A stretch of 64,000 nt of DNA from an uncultured Eubacteriales bacterium (GCA_910577755.1 CAJTNL010000002.1:1-64000); one strand, 5' to 3'; numbered from the stretch's first letter, positions 45,274-55,306 are shown. The notes: generated by a model not told the origin, from the sequence alone. Made by a program: numbers and translations.

Positions 45274-46053
45274 ATGCAAAATGCTTTAAAATTATTAATT
45301 TCCGATGAACGTGACGAATTTAATAGAGAATATGCACAAATATTTGAAAACGCAGGCTTCCGGCTGAGTTTTTCTCCAAAAGATGGCTTAAAGGTATTAG
45401 ACAAAATTGAAGAGGAACAACCGGATTTGGTGCTGATGGATTTATTTATGCCGCATTTAGACAGTATCGGAGTGATACGCTCAATGCAGCGAATAAAAAT
45501 ACAAAAAGTGCCATTATTTTTTGTAAAATCTACATTTAGCAGTCCAACCTTAGAACGTGAGTTGTTTAATAATGGAGTGTCCTATTTTATTGTGGAGCCA
45601 TTTCAAATAAAGGATTTGACAGCAAAAATGTTAGAATTATCCGGTTATTACAATACAATTGAAGAAACATTGGAGGAAAACAACGTGAATCATCTGCCGT
45701 CATTGGAAATACAAGTAACAGAAATTTTGCACCAAATTGGCGTACCAGCGCATATTAAGGGATATCATTATTTAAGAGATTCTATTATCATGGCAATTGA
45801 AACTCCAGAGATTATCAATGCAGTAACCAAACAATTATATCCATCTGTTGCTAAGCGGTACGAAACGACTTCATCCCGTGTAGAACGAGCTATTCGTCAC
45901 GCTATTGAAGTGGCTTGGGATCGTGGTGATGTAGATGTTTTAAACTCTTATTTTGGTTATACAATTCATAATACAAGAGGTAAGCCAACGAACAGTGAAT
46001 TTATTGCGATGATTAGCGATAAACTGCGTTTACAAATGAAAACAGCTAGTTAA
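45274..46053 (+). CDS. spo0A: Sporulation master regulator Spo0A, with altered receiver residues
   Basis: 259 residues from the ATG after GGGGGAG. The DNA-binding domain is textbook: I-G-V-P-A-H-I-K-G-Y-H-Y-L-R near residue 155, S-R-V-E-R-A-I-R-H-A-I-E-V-A-W, and K-P-T-N-S-E-F-I-A-M near the end. The receiver retains phospho-Asp56 (M-D-L-F-M-P) and an acidic pair (D11/E12). However the conserved active-site Lys (I-L-K-P-F-D in Bacillus) is Glu108 (I-V-E-P-F-Q), and the T-A-F-G strand end reads K-S-T-F. Phosphorylation control may differ. Confidence 0.95.
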   Translation: MQNALKLLISDERDEFNREYAQIFENAGFRLSFSPKDGLKVLDKIEEEQPDLVLMDLFMPHLDSIGVIRSMQRIKIQKVPLFFVKSTFSSPTLERELFNNGVSYFIVEPFQIKDLTAKMLELSGYYNTIEETLEENNVNHLPSLEIQVTEILHQIGVPAHIKGYHYLRDSIIMAIETPEIINAVTKQLYPSVAKRYETTSSRVERAIRHAIEVAWDRGDVDVLNSYFGYTIHNTRGKPTNSEFIAMISDKLRLQMKTAS

Positions 46054-46093
46054 TTATCTTATAACCTATTGTTCAGTCATATTTTGCTCATAA

Positions 46094-46135
46094 AAGAACC
46101 GGTAGCTTTTTGTTAAAAGTAAGCTACCGGTTCTT
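46094..46135. terminator. Bidirectional terminator between spo0A and the P-type ATPase
   Basis: AAGAACCGGTAGCTT and AAGCTACCGGTTCTT form a perfect 15-bp stem between convergent genes. Confidence 0.88.
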
Positions 46136-46137
46136 AA

Positions 46138-48522
46138 TTATTTAATTTTCGCCTCTAAACGGTTGAAATATTTATTTAATGCTTTATCAATGATAAATGA
46201 TAATAATACAAATATAATAATTGCAAATACCGTTAATCCAAGGATCATATATAGCATTGGCAGAGTAATAGGGGTAAGTGAAAAAAGTTGTTGGAATATT
46301 AATATAGCGCCTACAAAACTAATGAGCATTGTAAAAAATAATGCCGCGCGAATCCAGTTAAATGGTAATGCTACTTTTAAAAGCACAAGAAGCCCGGTAA
46401 ATCCAGTGATAATAACTGCTAAAGTTGAAATTTCGGAATTGTTGAACGGAATCCAAGTACAGAAAATTACAAGAGCAATAATATTAAAAACCATTGTTAA
46501 AGCGCCAGGTAAGGATTTGCGTATTACATTAATAATGTATTTACCTTTAATACGTTCTTTATTTGGTTCTAAAGCTAAAATCAGGGAAGGTGCACCAATT
46601 GTTAAAGTGCTGATTAAGGTTAGCTGAATGGGTTGGAAAGGATATTGCATCTGTAGAAAAATAAAGATGGTTGCAATGATGGTAGAAAAAATTGTTTTTG
46701 TTAGAAATAAAGAAGAAGAGCGTTGAAGGTTGTTAATAGAACGCCTGCCTTCTTTTAAAATTTTCGGCATAGATGCAAAGTTTGAGTCTAATAACACCAG
46801 CTGTGAAACAGTCCTGGCGGCGTCACTGCCGGATGCCATTGCAATGCTGCAATCTGCTTCTTTCAATGCCAGTACATCATTTACGCCGTCTCCGGTCATA
46901 GCTACGGTATGTCCTGTTTCTTTTAATGCCTTTACCAAATCAAGTTTTTGTTGTGGGGTTACACGTCCAAAAACACTGTATGTTTGTGCTGCATGCTTTA
47001 GTTCTTGTGGGGTTTGAAGGGTGGTAGCGTCAACATAACGGTCTGCATCTTTTAGTCCAGCTTTTTTAGCGATATTGGAAACAGTTACAGCATTATCTCC
47101 CGAAATAATTTTGATATTAACCCCTTGATCAGCAAAATAAGCGAGGGTGTTAGATGCTTCTGTGCGAATTTTATCGCTGATTATGAAAAATGCTATTGGT
47201 GTAATATTGTCCGGTATTTTTTTCTCATTCAGCGGTTGTTTCGAATGTGCTAATAATAAAACACGCTGTCCCTCAGATGTGTAGGTGTCGATAGTGGATT
47301 GATAAGGAGCAATATCCTCTAGCACAAATTCTGTTGCGCCTAGAATAAAACTGCCCAAATTTTCAAACGAAGCCCCACTCCATTTTCGTGCGGAAGAAAA
47401 CGGTACTGTACAGATACAAGTTGCTTTATCAAATTGATCAAAGCGGTCTTTAATTGCATAAAAAGTAGGGTTATTATCATTTAATACATAAATCAGTGCG
47501 CCTGCCGCTTGATTAATTTTTTCTTCAGATGTGTCATTGAGTGGCAATACTTTTGTGACCTCCATGGTACCTTCAGTAATGGTTCCCGTTTTGTCAAGGC
47601 ATAATACGTCAACACAAGCTAATGTTTCAATGCAATATAGCTCTTGTACTAGTGTTTTATGCTGAGATAAACGCAAGATACTGACGGCAAACACCACGCT
47701 GGTGAGTAATATTAAACCTTCAGGAATCATGCCAACCAAAGCGGCTACTGTACCTACTATTGCTTCTTCAAACGACTGGCTTGAAATAAAAATTTGCTTA
47801 CAGAATAAAGCCAGCCCTACAGGAATCAATGTAAAGCCGATATATTTAATGATGATATTTGTCCACTTCATAATTTCAGAATTTGGTTTTTTTAGATATT
47901 TTGCATGGTTGGTAATTTTTGCGGCATAATTCTCTTTACCTACATGTTCAACATGTGCATGACAATTTCCGCTGATAATAAAACTGCCTGAAAGCAAATG
48001 ATCACCGATTTGTTTTATTACAGGTTCCGATTCTCCTGTAAGCAAAGATTCATTGACTTCACATTCTCCGTCAATTACGACTGAGTCTGAACAGACCTGG
48101 TTGCCTGCGCTCAGATAGGTGATGTCATCCATGACAATTTCGTGTATAGAGATTTCTTGTCTTATGCCATTGCGTATAACATGCGCTTTTGGTTCTGCAA
48201 TTAAAGAGAGCTTGTCAATGGTTTGTTTGGCACGTATTTCTTGTATAATCCCAATACATGTGTTGCAAATAATTACCCCCATAAACAATAGGTTTTTGTA
48301 AGAGCCGACAATTAAAATTAAAGTAGCTAGAATAATATTTAAAATGTTAAAAGGTGTGATTAAGTTTTCCAAAACAATTCGTTTAATGCTTTTTGTTTTG
48401 ATCTCGCTGTCGCAATTTACCAGACCTTGTGCATATCGCTGCTGTACTTCTGCGTCCGTTAGACCCTGTAGGTGTTCTGCCGCAGGCGGAGCATGAGGAA
48501 CATGGTTTTCATCCAAACGCAT
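46138..48522 (-). CDS. CtpE-like P-type cation-transporting ATPase
   Basis: 794 residues, about ten membrane helices. The phosphorylated Asp is in D-K-T-G-T-I-T, the hinge is M-T-G-D-G-V-N-D-V-L-A-L-K-E-A-D. The pre-motif membrane segment reads G-M-I-P-E-G-L-I-L-L-T-S-V-V-F-A-V. The P-E-G-L motif and the V-Q-E-L-x-x-I-E-x-L block are those of the mycobacterial CtpE group linked to Ca2+ uptake, rather than SERCA. The ion is therefore probably Ca2+, by family only. Monocistronic. Confidence 0.88.
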   Translation of the reverse strand: MRLDENHVPHAPPAAEHLQGLTDAEVQQRYAQGLVNCDSEIKTKSIKRIVLENLITPFNILNIILATLILIVGSYKNLLFMGVIICNTCIGIIQEIRAKQTIDKLSLIAEPKAHVIRNGIRQEISIHEIVMDDITYLSAGNQVCSDSVVIDGECEVNESLLTGESEPVIKQIGDHLLSGSFIISGNCHAHVEHVGKENYAAKITNHAKYLKKPNSEIMKWTNIIIKYIGFTLIPVGLALFCKQIFISSQSFEEAIVGTVAALVGMIPEGLILLTSVVFAVSILRLSQHKTLVQELYCIETLACVDVLCLDKTGTITEGTMEVTKVLPLNDTSEEKINQAAGALIYVLNDNNPTFYAIKDRFDQFDKATCICTVPFSSARKWSGASFENLGSFILGATEFVLEDIAPYQSTIDTYTSEGQRVLLLAHSKQPLNEKKIPDNITPIAFFIISDKIRTEASNTLAYFADQGVNIKIISGDNAVTVSNIAKKAGLKDADRYVDATTLQTPQELKHAAQTYSVFGRVTPQQKLDLVKALKETGHTVAMTGDGVNDVLALKEADCSIAMASGSDAARTVSQLVLLDSNFASMPKILKEGRRSINNLQRSSSLFLTKTIFSTIIATIFIFLQMQYPFQPIQLTLISTLTIGAPSLILALEPNKERIKGKYIINVIRKSLPGALTMVFNIIALVIFCTWIPFNNSEISTLAVIITGFTGLLVLLKVALPFNWIRAALFFTMLISFVGAILIFQQLFSLTPITLPMLYMILGLTVFAIIIFVLLSFIIDKALNKYFNRLEAKIK

Positions 48523-48937
48523 AGTGATCTCCTAATACTAAATAAATATATTTTAGCTATATGTTTGCATCTGAAAATTTATTATAGCCAATATACAAGA
48601 AAGAACTATAAATGTTTATGGAAATCAATCAGGAGTTATTTGCTTTGGCAATATACAGAATTTAAGATTCTAATAGTTAGCAATATTACAAATCTTCTGA
48701 TGATTTTCGCATACGTCTTTCTTTTATCAATATATTAAAATATTTAAACAAGTTTGTCAATTTTATGTTACTAGATATAATTATGCTAAATAGCCAAAAG
48801 TTTATTGATAGTGAAGCAACATGTTGTTGCTCAGAACGTTACAGTAATTATGTGTCAAAAATTGCGTTGTAAATCTTTTTATGTTATAATAATATCAAAT
48901 CTATGAAAATCATAGAATAGCTATAAAGATTAAAATA
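48523..48937. other. Gap between the divergent P-type ATPase and O-antigen-ligase-like genes
   Basis: AT-rich. It holds a small hairpin (AGCAACA/TGTTGCT near 48815), a good promoter at 48862-48890 and a CTATGA/TCATAG stem in the 5' UTR at about 48901. No gene recognised. Confidence 0.55.
48862..48890 (+). promoter_or_regulatory. Promoter for the O-antigen-ligase-like gene
   Basis: TTGCGT, 17-bp spacer, TATAAT. Confidence 0.7.
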
Positions 48938-50218
48938 TTGGGAGGTTTATATATCTTAAAAAAGTTTATCAGCGTTTTGCAACATACCAAAGCGCTTAAA
49001 GACTTTGACAGCATCATGATGATGTCACTCACTATATCAATTTTCCTTCCATTTTATATTACCATAGCATGTATGGTTTTAGTCGCAACTGTTGCTATTG
49101 TAAAAAAGAGGACACGTAAAGCTATTTTTTTAAATTTATCTAATCTCTTCATCATGAGTGTGATGTTTTACGCTGTAGTTGTGAGTTGTATATATGCAAA
49201 TGTTGAAGGTATATTGTATTCGTTGATTTTTTTAGTGGCGCTGGTTACCATGTTTTATGGTAAAACAATTATGACATATCGTATATTTGATAATATGATG
49301 GATTTAGCATGTTTTACCAGTGTTATATGTATGCCGATTGCGATGATTCAAGTGTTTTATTTTCCATGGCTTACAATAGATGGTAGACCGCCTTCTACGT
49401 TTATTAATGCTAATTATTATGGAATGATTATAGAATTTGTGATTATAATTGCTATGTATCGTATTTTTACAAATAAAAATGGAAAAATGAAAAAATGGTA
49501 TCTGGGAACTATTTTAATAAACCTAATTGGTTTATATATGTCGGCGAGTATGTCGTCGTGCATGACATTGTTCTTGGTAATGCTTATCTATTTAATTGTA
49601 AAGGGTAAGAAAAAATCTGCAATGACTGTGCTTTTTGTGTTAATAGCGATTATATCGATTGTTCTGCTATCGGATCAAATACTTCCTCGTATGGATACTG
49701 TGAGTGATATTTTAAGTGTACGCGTTGACGTTTGGAGCACTACGTTAAAGGGTATATCAGATCATGCGTTATTTGGAATGGGACCGGGCGCATATCGTAT
49801 GATATGGCCGTTATACGGGGGATTTGAGACTTTTCATGCACATAATTTATATTTAGATGCTCTTTTGAATTTTGGAGTAATAGGATGCTGCAGTATTTTC
49901 TTTTATCTATTGACGCAGCTGAAAATACTTATGAAACGGTTGCAAATAAAAGTATGTAAAAATAGAAACATTTTAGTTTTAGTGGCTTTTGCTGCCGTAT
50001 TGATTCATGGTGCAACTGATGTGACAATCTTTTGGATTCAAACCGGTATGTTGTTTTTTCTTATTTATACTGCTACAGGAATCCATACTGTAAAAAATCA
50101 TGTTATTTCAATACATAAAACAAAAACCAGCAGCATAGAATCTGCGTCAGCACCTTGGCATACAGACATATCTTCTTATGGTGTGAAGCATTATAATGAA
50201 AACACAGATGAATTTTAA
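48938..50218 (+). CDS. O-antigen ligase/polymerase family membrane protein (Wzy_C)
   Basis: Up to 426 residues with about eleven membrane helices. The Wzy_C signature, G-P-G-A-Y-R-M, then F-H-A-H-N-L-Y-L-D-A-L-L-N-F-G, lies near residue 285-310 in the large external loop. Such proteins join or polymerise lipid-linked glycans. In Firmicutes they include teichuronic or exopolysaccharide polymerases. No glycosyltransferases are nearby. The start is uncertain: GGAGG lies inside the frame, 7 nt before an ATC codon (48953), whereas the TTG at 48938 and the later ATGs have no ribosome site. Confidence 0.78.
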   Translation: MGGLYILKKFISVLQHTKALKDFDSIMMMSLTISIFLPFYITIACMVLVATVAIVKKRTRKAIFLNLSNLFIMSVMFYAVVVSCIYANVEGILYSLIFLVALVTMFYGKTIMTYRIFDNMMDLACFTSVICMPIAMIQVFYFPWLTIDGRPPSTFINANYYGMIIEFVIIIAMYRIFTNKNGKMKKWYLGTILINLIGLYMSASMSSCMTLFLVMLIYLIVKGKKKSAMTVLFVLIAIISIVLLSDQILPRMDTVSDILSVRVDVWSTTLKGISDHALFGMGPGAYRMIWPLYGGFETFHAHNLYLDALLNFGVIGCCSIFFYLLTQLKILMKRLQIKVCKNRNILVLVAFAAVLIHGATDVTIFWIQTGMLFFLIYTATGIHTVKNHVISIHKTKTSSIESASAPWHTDISSYGVKHYNENTDEF

Positions 50219-50267
50219 AGAATACTTCTGCAGAACTGAAATGCTGTTAAAAGTTAGGTAGAAAATT

Positions 50268-50325
50268 AAAAACTGAAGGGTTTGCTACTTGAATAAAACA
50301 TGTAGCAAGCCCTTCAGTTTTGTTT
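50268..50325. terminator. Bidirectional terminator between the Wzy-like gene and trpA
   Basis: AAAACTGAAGGG...GCTAC pairs with GTAGC...CCCTTCAGTTTT, with T-rich flanks on both strands. Confidence 0.88.
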
Positions 50326-50400
50326 TGATTCTGAAGCTTATTATAATGGTCAAACATGCGTCATATTTTGGTTATAGAAATGTTTCGAAATAATAAGAAT

Positions 50401-51183
50401 TTATGCTTTGTCTAGCGCATCACGCAAACTTTTGACAAATGTACCGACAGACGGAATAGAGTTTTCTTTTTTCTGACTGACTATTTTTACAATGGAGCTG
50501 CCTATAATAATGCCGTCACAGTATGCTTGTATCATAGTTGCTTGCTCTGGAGTTGAGATACCAAAATCGACAGCATAAGGAACTGGAGAGTATTGTTTAA
50601 CGGTAGCAAAGAAACTGTCCATGTCTGTTCCAAACGAGCTTCTTTCACCTGTAGAGGATACACAGTATAAAAAACCTTTACTGTTTGCGGCAATTGATGC
50701 AATACGTTCTTTAGAGGTTGGCGCTATCAAATGTATAGGATAGATGCCGTGCGTATTTGCGTAGGCTTCAATTTCATCGTGCTCTTCCAGAGGAAGGTCG
50801 GGTACAATTACAGCATCAATGCCTGTTTCTGCACATAAGGTAAAGAAGCGTTCTGTGCCAAACCTGTAAATGGTATTAATATACATCATCAGTACCAGTG
50901 GTACTTGTGTTTTGGTACGTAGTTTTTTTATCATTTTGAAAATACCTGTTAACGTTGTGCCGCCCTGCAATGAGTGAAGGTTGGAGGCTTGAATAGCAGG
51001 GCTTTCTGCAACAGGATCGGAAAATGGAACTCCTAATTCAATTATATTAGCACCTTGGCGCTCCATTTCCAATACTAGCTCTTCTGTGGTTGTATAATTT
51101 GGATCACCTGCTGTAATAAAGGGAATCAACGCTTTTTTATTTTGTTCTTTCAACTTTTTAAATGTTGTATCAATTCTATTCAT
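50401..51183 (-). CDS. trpA: Tryptophan synthase alpha chain
   Basis: 260 residues, TIM barrel that cleaves indole-3-glycerol phosphate to indole and channels it to TrpB. The catalytic Glu is present in [12 protein letters not shown]. Eleven residues on, the catalytic Asp (Asp60 in E. coli, A-D-G-P) is Glu in A-E-S-P. P-D-L-P-L-E-E and D-F-G-I-S-T-P are conserved. It overlaps trpB by 8 bp. With trpC absent from this operon, its substrate must come from elsewhere or the subunit may serve only to activate TrpB. Confidence 0.93.
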   Translation of the reverse strand: MNRIDTTFKKLKEQNKKALIPFITAGDPNYTTTEELVLEMERQGANIIELGVPFSDPVAESPAIQASNLHSLQGGTTLTGIFKMIKKLRTKTQVPLVLMMYINTIYRFGTERFFTLCAETGIDAVIVPDLPLEEHDEIEAYANTHGIYPIHLIAPTSKERIASIAANSKGFLYCVSSTGERSSFGTDMDSFFATVKQYSPVPYAVDFGISTPEQATMIQAYCDGIIIGSSIVKIVSQKKENSIPSVGTFVKSLRDALDKA

Positions 51184-52366
51184 GAATCGTTACCCCTCTG
51201 TATTTTGCAATTTGGTATACGTCTTTATCTCCGCGCCCTGATAGACATATGACCATAATTTCGTCTGATTTCATTGTTGGTGCAATTTTGATTGCGGCAG
51301 CTAGTGCGTGTGAAGATTCAATAGCAGGAATAATACCTTCTATACGTGATAAATACTCAAATGCATATACGGCTTCTTGGTCTGTAATACTGGTATACTC
51401 TGCCCGTCCGCTGTGATGAAGATGTGCGTGCTCAGGACCGATACCCGGATAATCTAAACCGGCGGAAATGGAGTGAACAGGATCAATTTGCCCCTCTTCA
51501 TTTTGCAGAAATAATGATTTCATACCGTGAAAAATACCCTTGGTACCTTTTGTTATGGTTGCCGCATGTAGAGGTGTATCAATGCCGTGTCCTGCCGCTT
51601 CAGCGCCTATTAAACGAACAGATGGATTTGGTATAAAGTCGTAGAACATACCAATAGCATTCGAACCGCCTCCCACACAAGCTATAACGCAGTTTGGTAA
51701 TGTATGCTCTGCTTCCTCTAATTGGCGTTTGGTTTCCTGGCCGATAATTTTTTGAAAATCTCGTACCATAGTAGGGTAAGGGTGAGGTCCCATTGCAGAA
51801 CCTATTAAATAATACGTATTATCTATGTGAGCAGTCCAGTCACGCATTGCTTCGTTTACTGCGTCCTTGAGCGTGCGAGTACCGCTTTTGACACTGGTTA
51901 CTGTAGCGCCTAGCAAATTCATACGATATACGTTTAGTGATTGCCGTTCAATATCTTCTTCTCCCATGTAAATTTCACATTCCATACCAAATAATGCTGC
52001 AACTGTGGCAGTTGCTACACCGTGTTGACCAGCGCCTGTTTCAGCTATCAGACGTTTTTTACCCATTTTTTTTGCTAGTAATGCTTGGCCTAACGTATTA
52101 TTAATTTTGTGAGAGCCAGTGTGATTTAAATCTTCGCGTTTGATATAAATTTTAGGCCCGCCTAAATCTTTTGTCATTTGTTCTGCATAATAAAGCATAG
52201 AAGGTCTGCCGGCGTAGTTTTGATATAAGGCGGCTAATTCCTTTTGGAATTCAGGATCGTTTTTATAATAGGCATATGCCTGTTCTAACTCATGTACTGC
52301 ACTCATAACGGTTTCAGGAACATATTGCCCTCCAAAGTCTCCAAATCGTCCTGCTTTTGTTTCCAT
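51176..52366 (-). CDS. trpB: Tryptophan synthase beta chain
   Basis: 396 residues. PLP enzyme condensing indole with serine. The Schiff-base Lys is in [10 protein letters not shown], with [10 protein letters not shown] and the phosphate-binding C-V-G-G-G-S-N-A. Alpha-dependent TrpB1 type by sequence. An AAGAGG site precedes the ATG. It is the first intact gene after the T-box; trpE upstream is broken. Confidence 0.96.
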   Translation of the reverse strand: METKAGRFGDFGGQYVPETVMSAVHELEQAYAYYKNDPEFQKELAALYQNYAGRPSMLYYAEQMTKDLGGPKIYIKREDLNHTGSHKINNTLGQALLAKKMGKKRLIAETGAGQHGVATATVAALFGMECEIYMGEEDIERQSLNVYRMNLLGATVTSVKSGTRTLKDAVNEAMRDWTAHIDNTYYLIGSAMGPHPYPTMVRDFQKIIGQETKRQLEEAEHTLPNCVIACVGGGSNAIGMFYDFIPNPSVRLIGAEAAGHGIDTPLHAATITKGTKGIFHGMKSLFLQNEEGQIDPVHSISAGLDYPGIGPEHAHLHHSGRAEYTSITDQEAVYAFEYLSRIEGIIPAIESSHALAAAIKIAPTMKSDEIMVICLSGRGDKDVYQIAKYRGVTIHE

Positions 52367-52409
52367 AATATACCTCTTTTCTTGTTGTCTAATGCATTTA
52401 ATTGGTGTA

Positions 52410-53051
52410 TGGCGTATCTCTTACTATTTGTATGATTTAATTTTGTCTTTGTTTTTAAGTGAGAATATAACTGCTTAATAAATTTGGTTTTTTGGGGCAT
52501 CATGTTTTTACATGTCTCATATTGAGCTGAAATATTTAAAATGATAGCTGTTTTGTAGCCTGGATGGTCAAAAGCTATAATTACATTATATAGGAATAAA
52601 TGGAAATTTGGCATACCCAGGTTAATCTTGAGTAAATTCAAACGTTTTTTTCAATATAGCAAATAGCATTGTAAGCAAAACAACCGATAAGATCTCCGGT
52701 TAATTTTGGTTCATTTGGAAGATTCGGAGGTCGGGGTTTCTCCATAATGTCGGACAAATATGTAATTGGATTCTCCAAATGGACTTCTTTGGTGCTGCTT
52801 TTCTGTGTGCGGATGATGGTGGCGTTTTTTATTTTAATTGAAGCTTTGGGATTGATGCCAATAAGGGAATAGCGTCCCCGTTGATGAGATTTATCTACGT
52901 TTTTCAGCACGAAACAATTTTGATCATTTTTTTCCAAAGCATTATCAATGTGAATAGGAGAGTATGTATCTAAAAGTATCTCATAGAACATAAGAATGAA
53001 TTTATAATCGTTTAATAATTCGCTTACTTTGTTTCGTGTTGGATATAACAT
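52410..53051 (-). pseudogene. trpE: Anthranilate synthase component I (trpE), frameshifted and 3'-deleted
   Basis: The frame from 53051 reads M-L-Y-P-T-R-N-K-V with R-G-R-Y-S-L-I-G-I-N-P-K-A and D-L-I-G-C-F-A-Y-N, the N-terminal domain of TrpE, then stops at 52638 after Y-I-E-K-N-V. Homology continues in another frame (I-N-L-G-M-P-N-F-H-L-F-L-Y-N, then V-I-I-A-F-D-H). The break fits loss of one A from an A-tract (now 7 A). The catalytic chorismate-binding domain, and any trpG, trpD, trpC and trpF between here and trpB, are absent. Confidence 0.88.
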
Positions 53052-53091
53052 ATTTTGACTCCTTCGGTATGAAAGATTTTTTTAGTTAAAA

Positions 53092-53423
53092 TAAAAAGAG
53101 TCTATCCTCCCTGTATTAGGGACGATAGACTCGTGGTGCCACCCAAATTCAAAGTATATCCTTTGAGGTTATACTTCCTTTTTGCAGATACGCAGCAAAT
53201 AAATTCATTTGCCTCAATATCCTTTCCTTTAACGCAGGAGATACGGCGGTAACTACTTAGGTTAAAATTTTATCAAATTTACCTTTTCATTATGCTCCTC
53301 ACAAACCCATTCACATATATCGTATGTGCCAGCATTCCACCAATCGCTGACTCTCTGAATCATCGTTTTATATGTTACTTACTTTTGCTCTTTGGATTTT
53401 ACATATCAGTTCTTTAATATTTA
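53092..53423 (-). promoter_or_regulatory. Tryptophan T-box leader (tRNA-Trp-responsive attenuator)
   Basis: On the minus strand, stem I contains G-G-T-G-G-A-A-T-G-C-T-G-G-C followed by GTGAATGGGTTTG, placing a TGG (Trp) specifier at 53309-53307. The T-box core GGGTGGCACCACG lies at about 53146-53134; its bulge UGGC pairs with tRNA-Trp ending G-C-C-A. The terminator is GAGTCTATC...GATAGACTC (53132-53098) plus TTTTTATTTT. All parts look intact, so trpBA should still be induced when tRNA-Trp is uncharged. Confidence 0.93.
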
Positions 53424-53451
53424 ATTTTACATAATTTTTTTATAATGTCAA
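53424..53451 (-). promoter_or_regulatory. Promoter of the T-box/trp transcript
   Basis: On the minus strand TTGACA, 16-bp spacer, TAAAAT. Confidence 0.75.
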
Positions 53452-53885
53452 GATAGAAACAAGAAATTTTGATAAAATTTTTACAGTTATTGGGATATAT
53501 TTTTTCATTGTAAAGGAATCTCATATGAAATTTCTTTTACTGGCTTTCATTTCTACAAGTCTGCGATTTTTACTTTCAAATAGTAGCAAATCAGTTGCAA
53601 TTGAAACATAGAGGTGTACAAAAATATATTTCTATTTAAAAGTATCATTTTTTTAAATATTTAAAGATCATGAATAGATACCTATGTTAGAATATCTTGA
53701 AATTAAAACAGTTTATTATGTCAAAACTACTGCTTGCAGCCGATAATCAAGCGTTTTTAATGTAAAAATAAAATTTGGGTCTGGAATTTACTCTTTGTTT
53801 TTGGTCTGCTTTATTTGCAATAGTCTGCCAACATATAGGCATAGTATAGGAAAATCAGTATAATAGAAATGAAAGGAGAATTGAG
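53452..53885. other. 434-bp gap between the trp leader and the rubredoxin remnant
   Basis: AT-rich, no open frame of note. A TATAAT about 20 bp before the GAAAGGAG site of the next gene may be its old -10. Nothing else recognised. Confidence 0.5.
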
Positions 53886-55251
53886 TTGTCAGTATATAAA
53901 TGTAATATTTGCGGTTATGAATATAAAGATCAAGATAATATACCATTTAAGGTTTTATCAGACGACTGGATTTGCCCCATATGTGGCGCAGAAAAAGAAC
54001 AATTTATGCAAATAGCAGAGGAGCAGGATTAGGGCGGATAAGACTCAAAAATTGATATTGCGAGGGCAGAGAATGTTTTAGAGTACCCAAAGGAATTTGC
54101 AAAACTTAGTTCTGAGCATGAACCTTACATGCATTTGATTCATCAGATGTCTTTAAAAGGGAGTTCTTTGATTGCACCTATGGGAATGCAAACAGCAATT
54201 GTTAATTGGAGCGATATTTTGCTGTTAGGTGCGCAGCTTAATCCTGCACCTTTAGATGATGATGCTCCTGTACATATTAAAACTATAATCGGCAAGTATG
54301 CTAAAAAAACGATGGAGCTTGATGGTTCTGTTTATATTTCACATATGAGCTTTGGAGCATTGTCAAAAGAAATTAAAATAGCGCTTGCAAAAGGTTTTGC
54401 TATGGCAGGAACAGCTATGTGTTTAGGAGAAGGAGGAATTCTGCCTGAAGAACGTGAGGCAAGTCATAAATATATATTTGAATACGTACCTAATTTATAT
54501 AGTGTAACCGACGAGAACCTACAGAATTGCGATGCAATTGAGATTAAAATAGGTCAAGGAACAAAACTCGGTATGGGGGACATCTACCAGGTGCAAAGGT
54601 TACGCCGGAAATTGCAAAAATTTGTAATAAATTGGTTGGTGAAGATATCATAAGTCCCAGCCGTTTTTCTGATATTCGAACCAAGAATGATTTAGGAGAA
54701 CGGTCAGGGGGACGTCCCATTGGCATTAAAGTTGCAGCTGGGCATATTGAAAAGGATTTAGAATGTATTGCTTGTGCAAAGCCCGATTTTATTACTATTG
54801 ATGGTAGAGGAGGTGCCACGGGTGCAAGTCCGTTAATTTTAAGAGAGGCCTCCAGTGTTCCTACTATTTATGCACTTTATAGGGTCAAAAAATATTTGGT
54901 AGACTATAATCTTGATATTGATTTGGTGATTAAGGAGGTCTGCGTATCAGCAGTGATTTTGCAAAAGCAATTGCAAGCGCAGCTCTTATGTCTGCTGCAT
55001 GTCAGCAATATCGTGTTTGTCATGCAGGTACATGTCCTGTAGGAGTGGCTACACAGGATCCTAAATTACGTGAAAGATTGCACATAGAACATGGAGCAAA
55101 ATGTTTGTATAATTATTTAAATACTGTTTTTGAGGAACTGAAAATGTTCGGACGGATTACAGGTCATGATAATATTCATAATCTTTCTGTAAAAGATTTG
55201 GTTACGGTTAATCATGAAATTTCAGAACATACCAATATTATGCATGCTTAG
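53886..55251 (+). pseudogene. Rubredoxin-domain / FMN glutamate-synthase-like (GltS) protein, multiply disrupted
   Basis: A 48-codon frame from the TTG at 53886 (after AAAGGAG) encodes a rubredoxin: Y-K-C-N-I-C-G-Y and D-W-I-C-P-I-C-G-A. Two in-frame stops (54030 TAG, 54039 TAA) follow. The same frame then resumes as a GltB/FMN-binding-domain protein (Y-I-S-H-M-S-F-G-A-L-S-K-E, E-G-G-I-L-P-E-E). Two frameshifts, each fitting loss of one G in a G-run (near 54576 and 54938), and at least two small in-frame deletions follow, before the C-terminal C-Q-Q-Y-R-V-C-H-A-G-T-C-P-V-G. The intact family is about 500 residues. Confidence 0.87.
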
Positions 55252-55261
55252 CATTTTTAAC

Positions 55262-55306
55262 GAGAAAGTGGAAAAAAGTAGCTTGACCACTTCCTCTTTT
55301 TTTACT
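55262..55306 (+). terminator. Terminator after the rubredoxin-GltS remnant
   Basis: GAGAAAGTGG and CCACTTCCTC form an interrupted stem followed by a T7 run. Confidence 0.65.
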
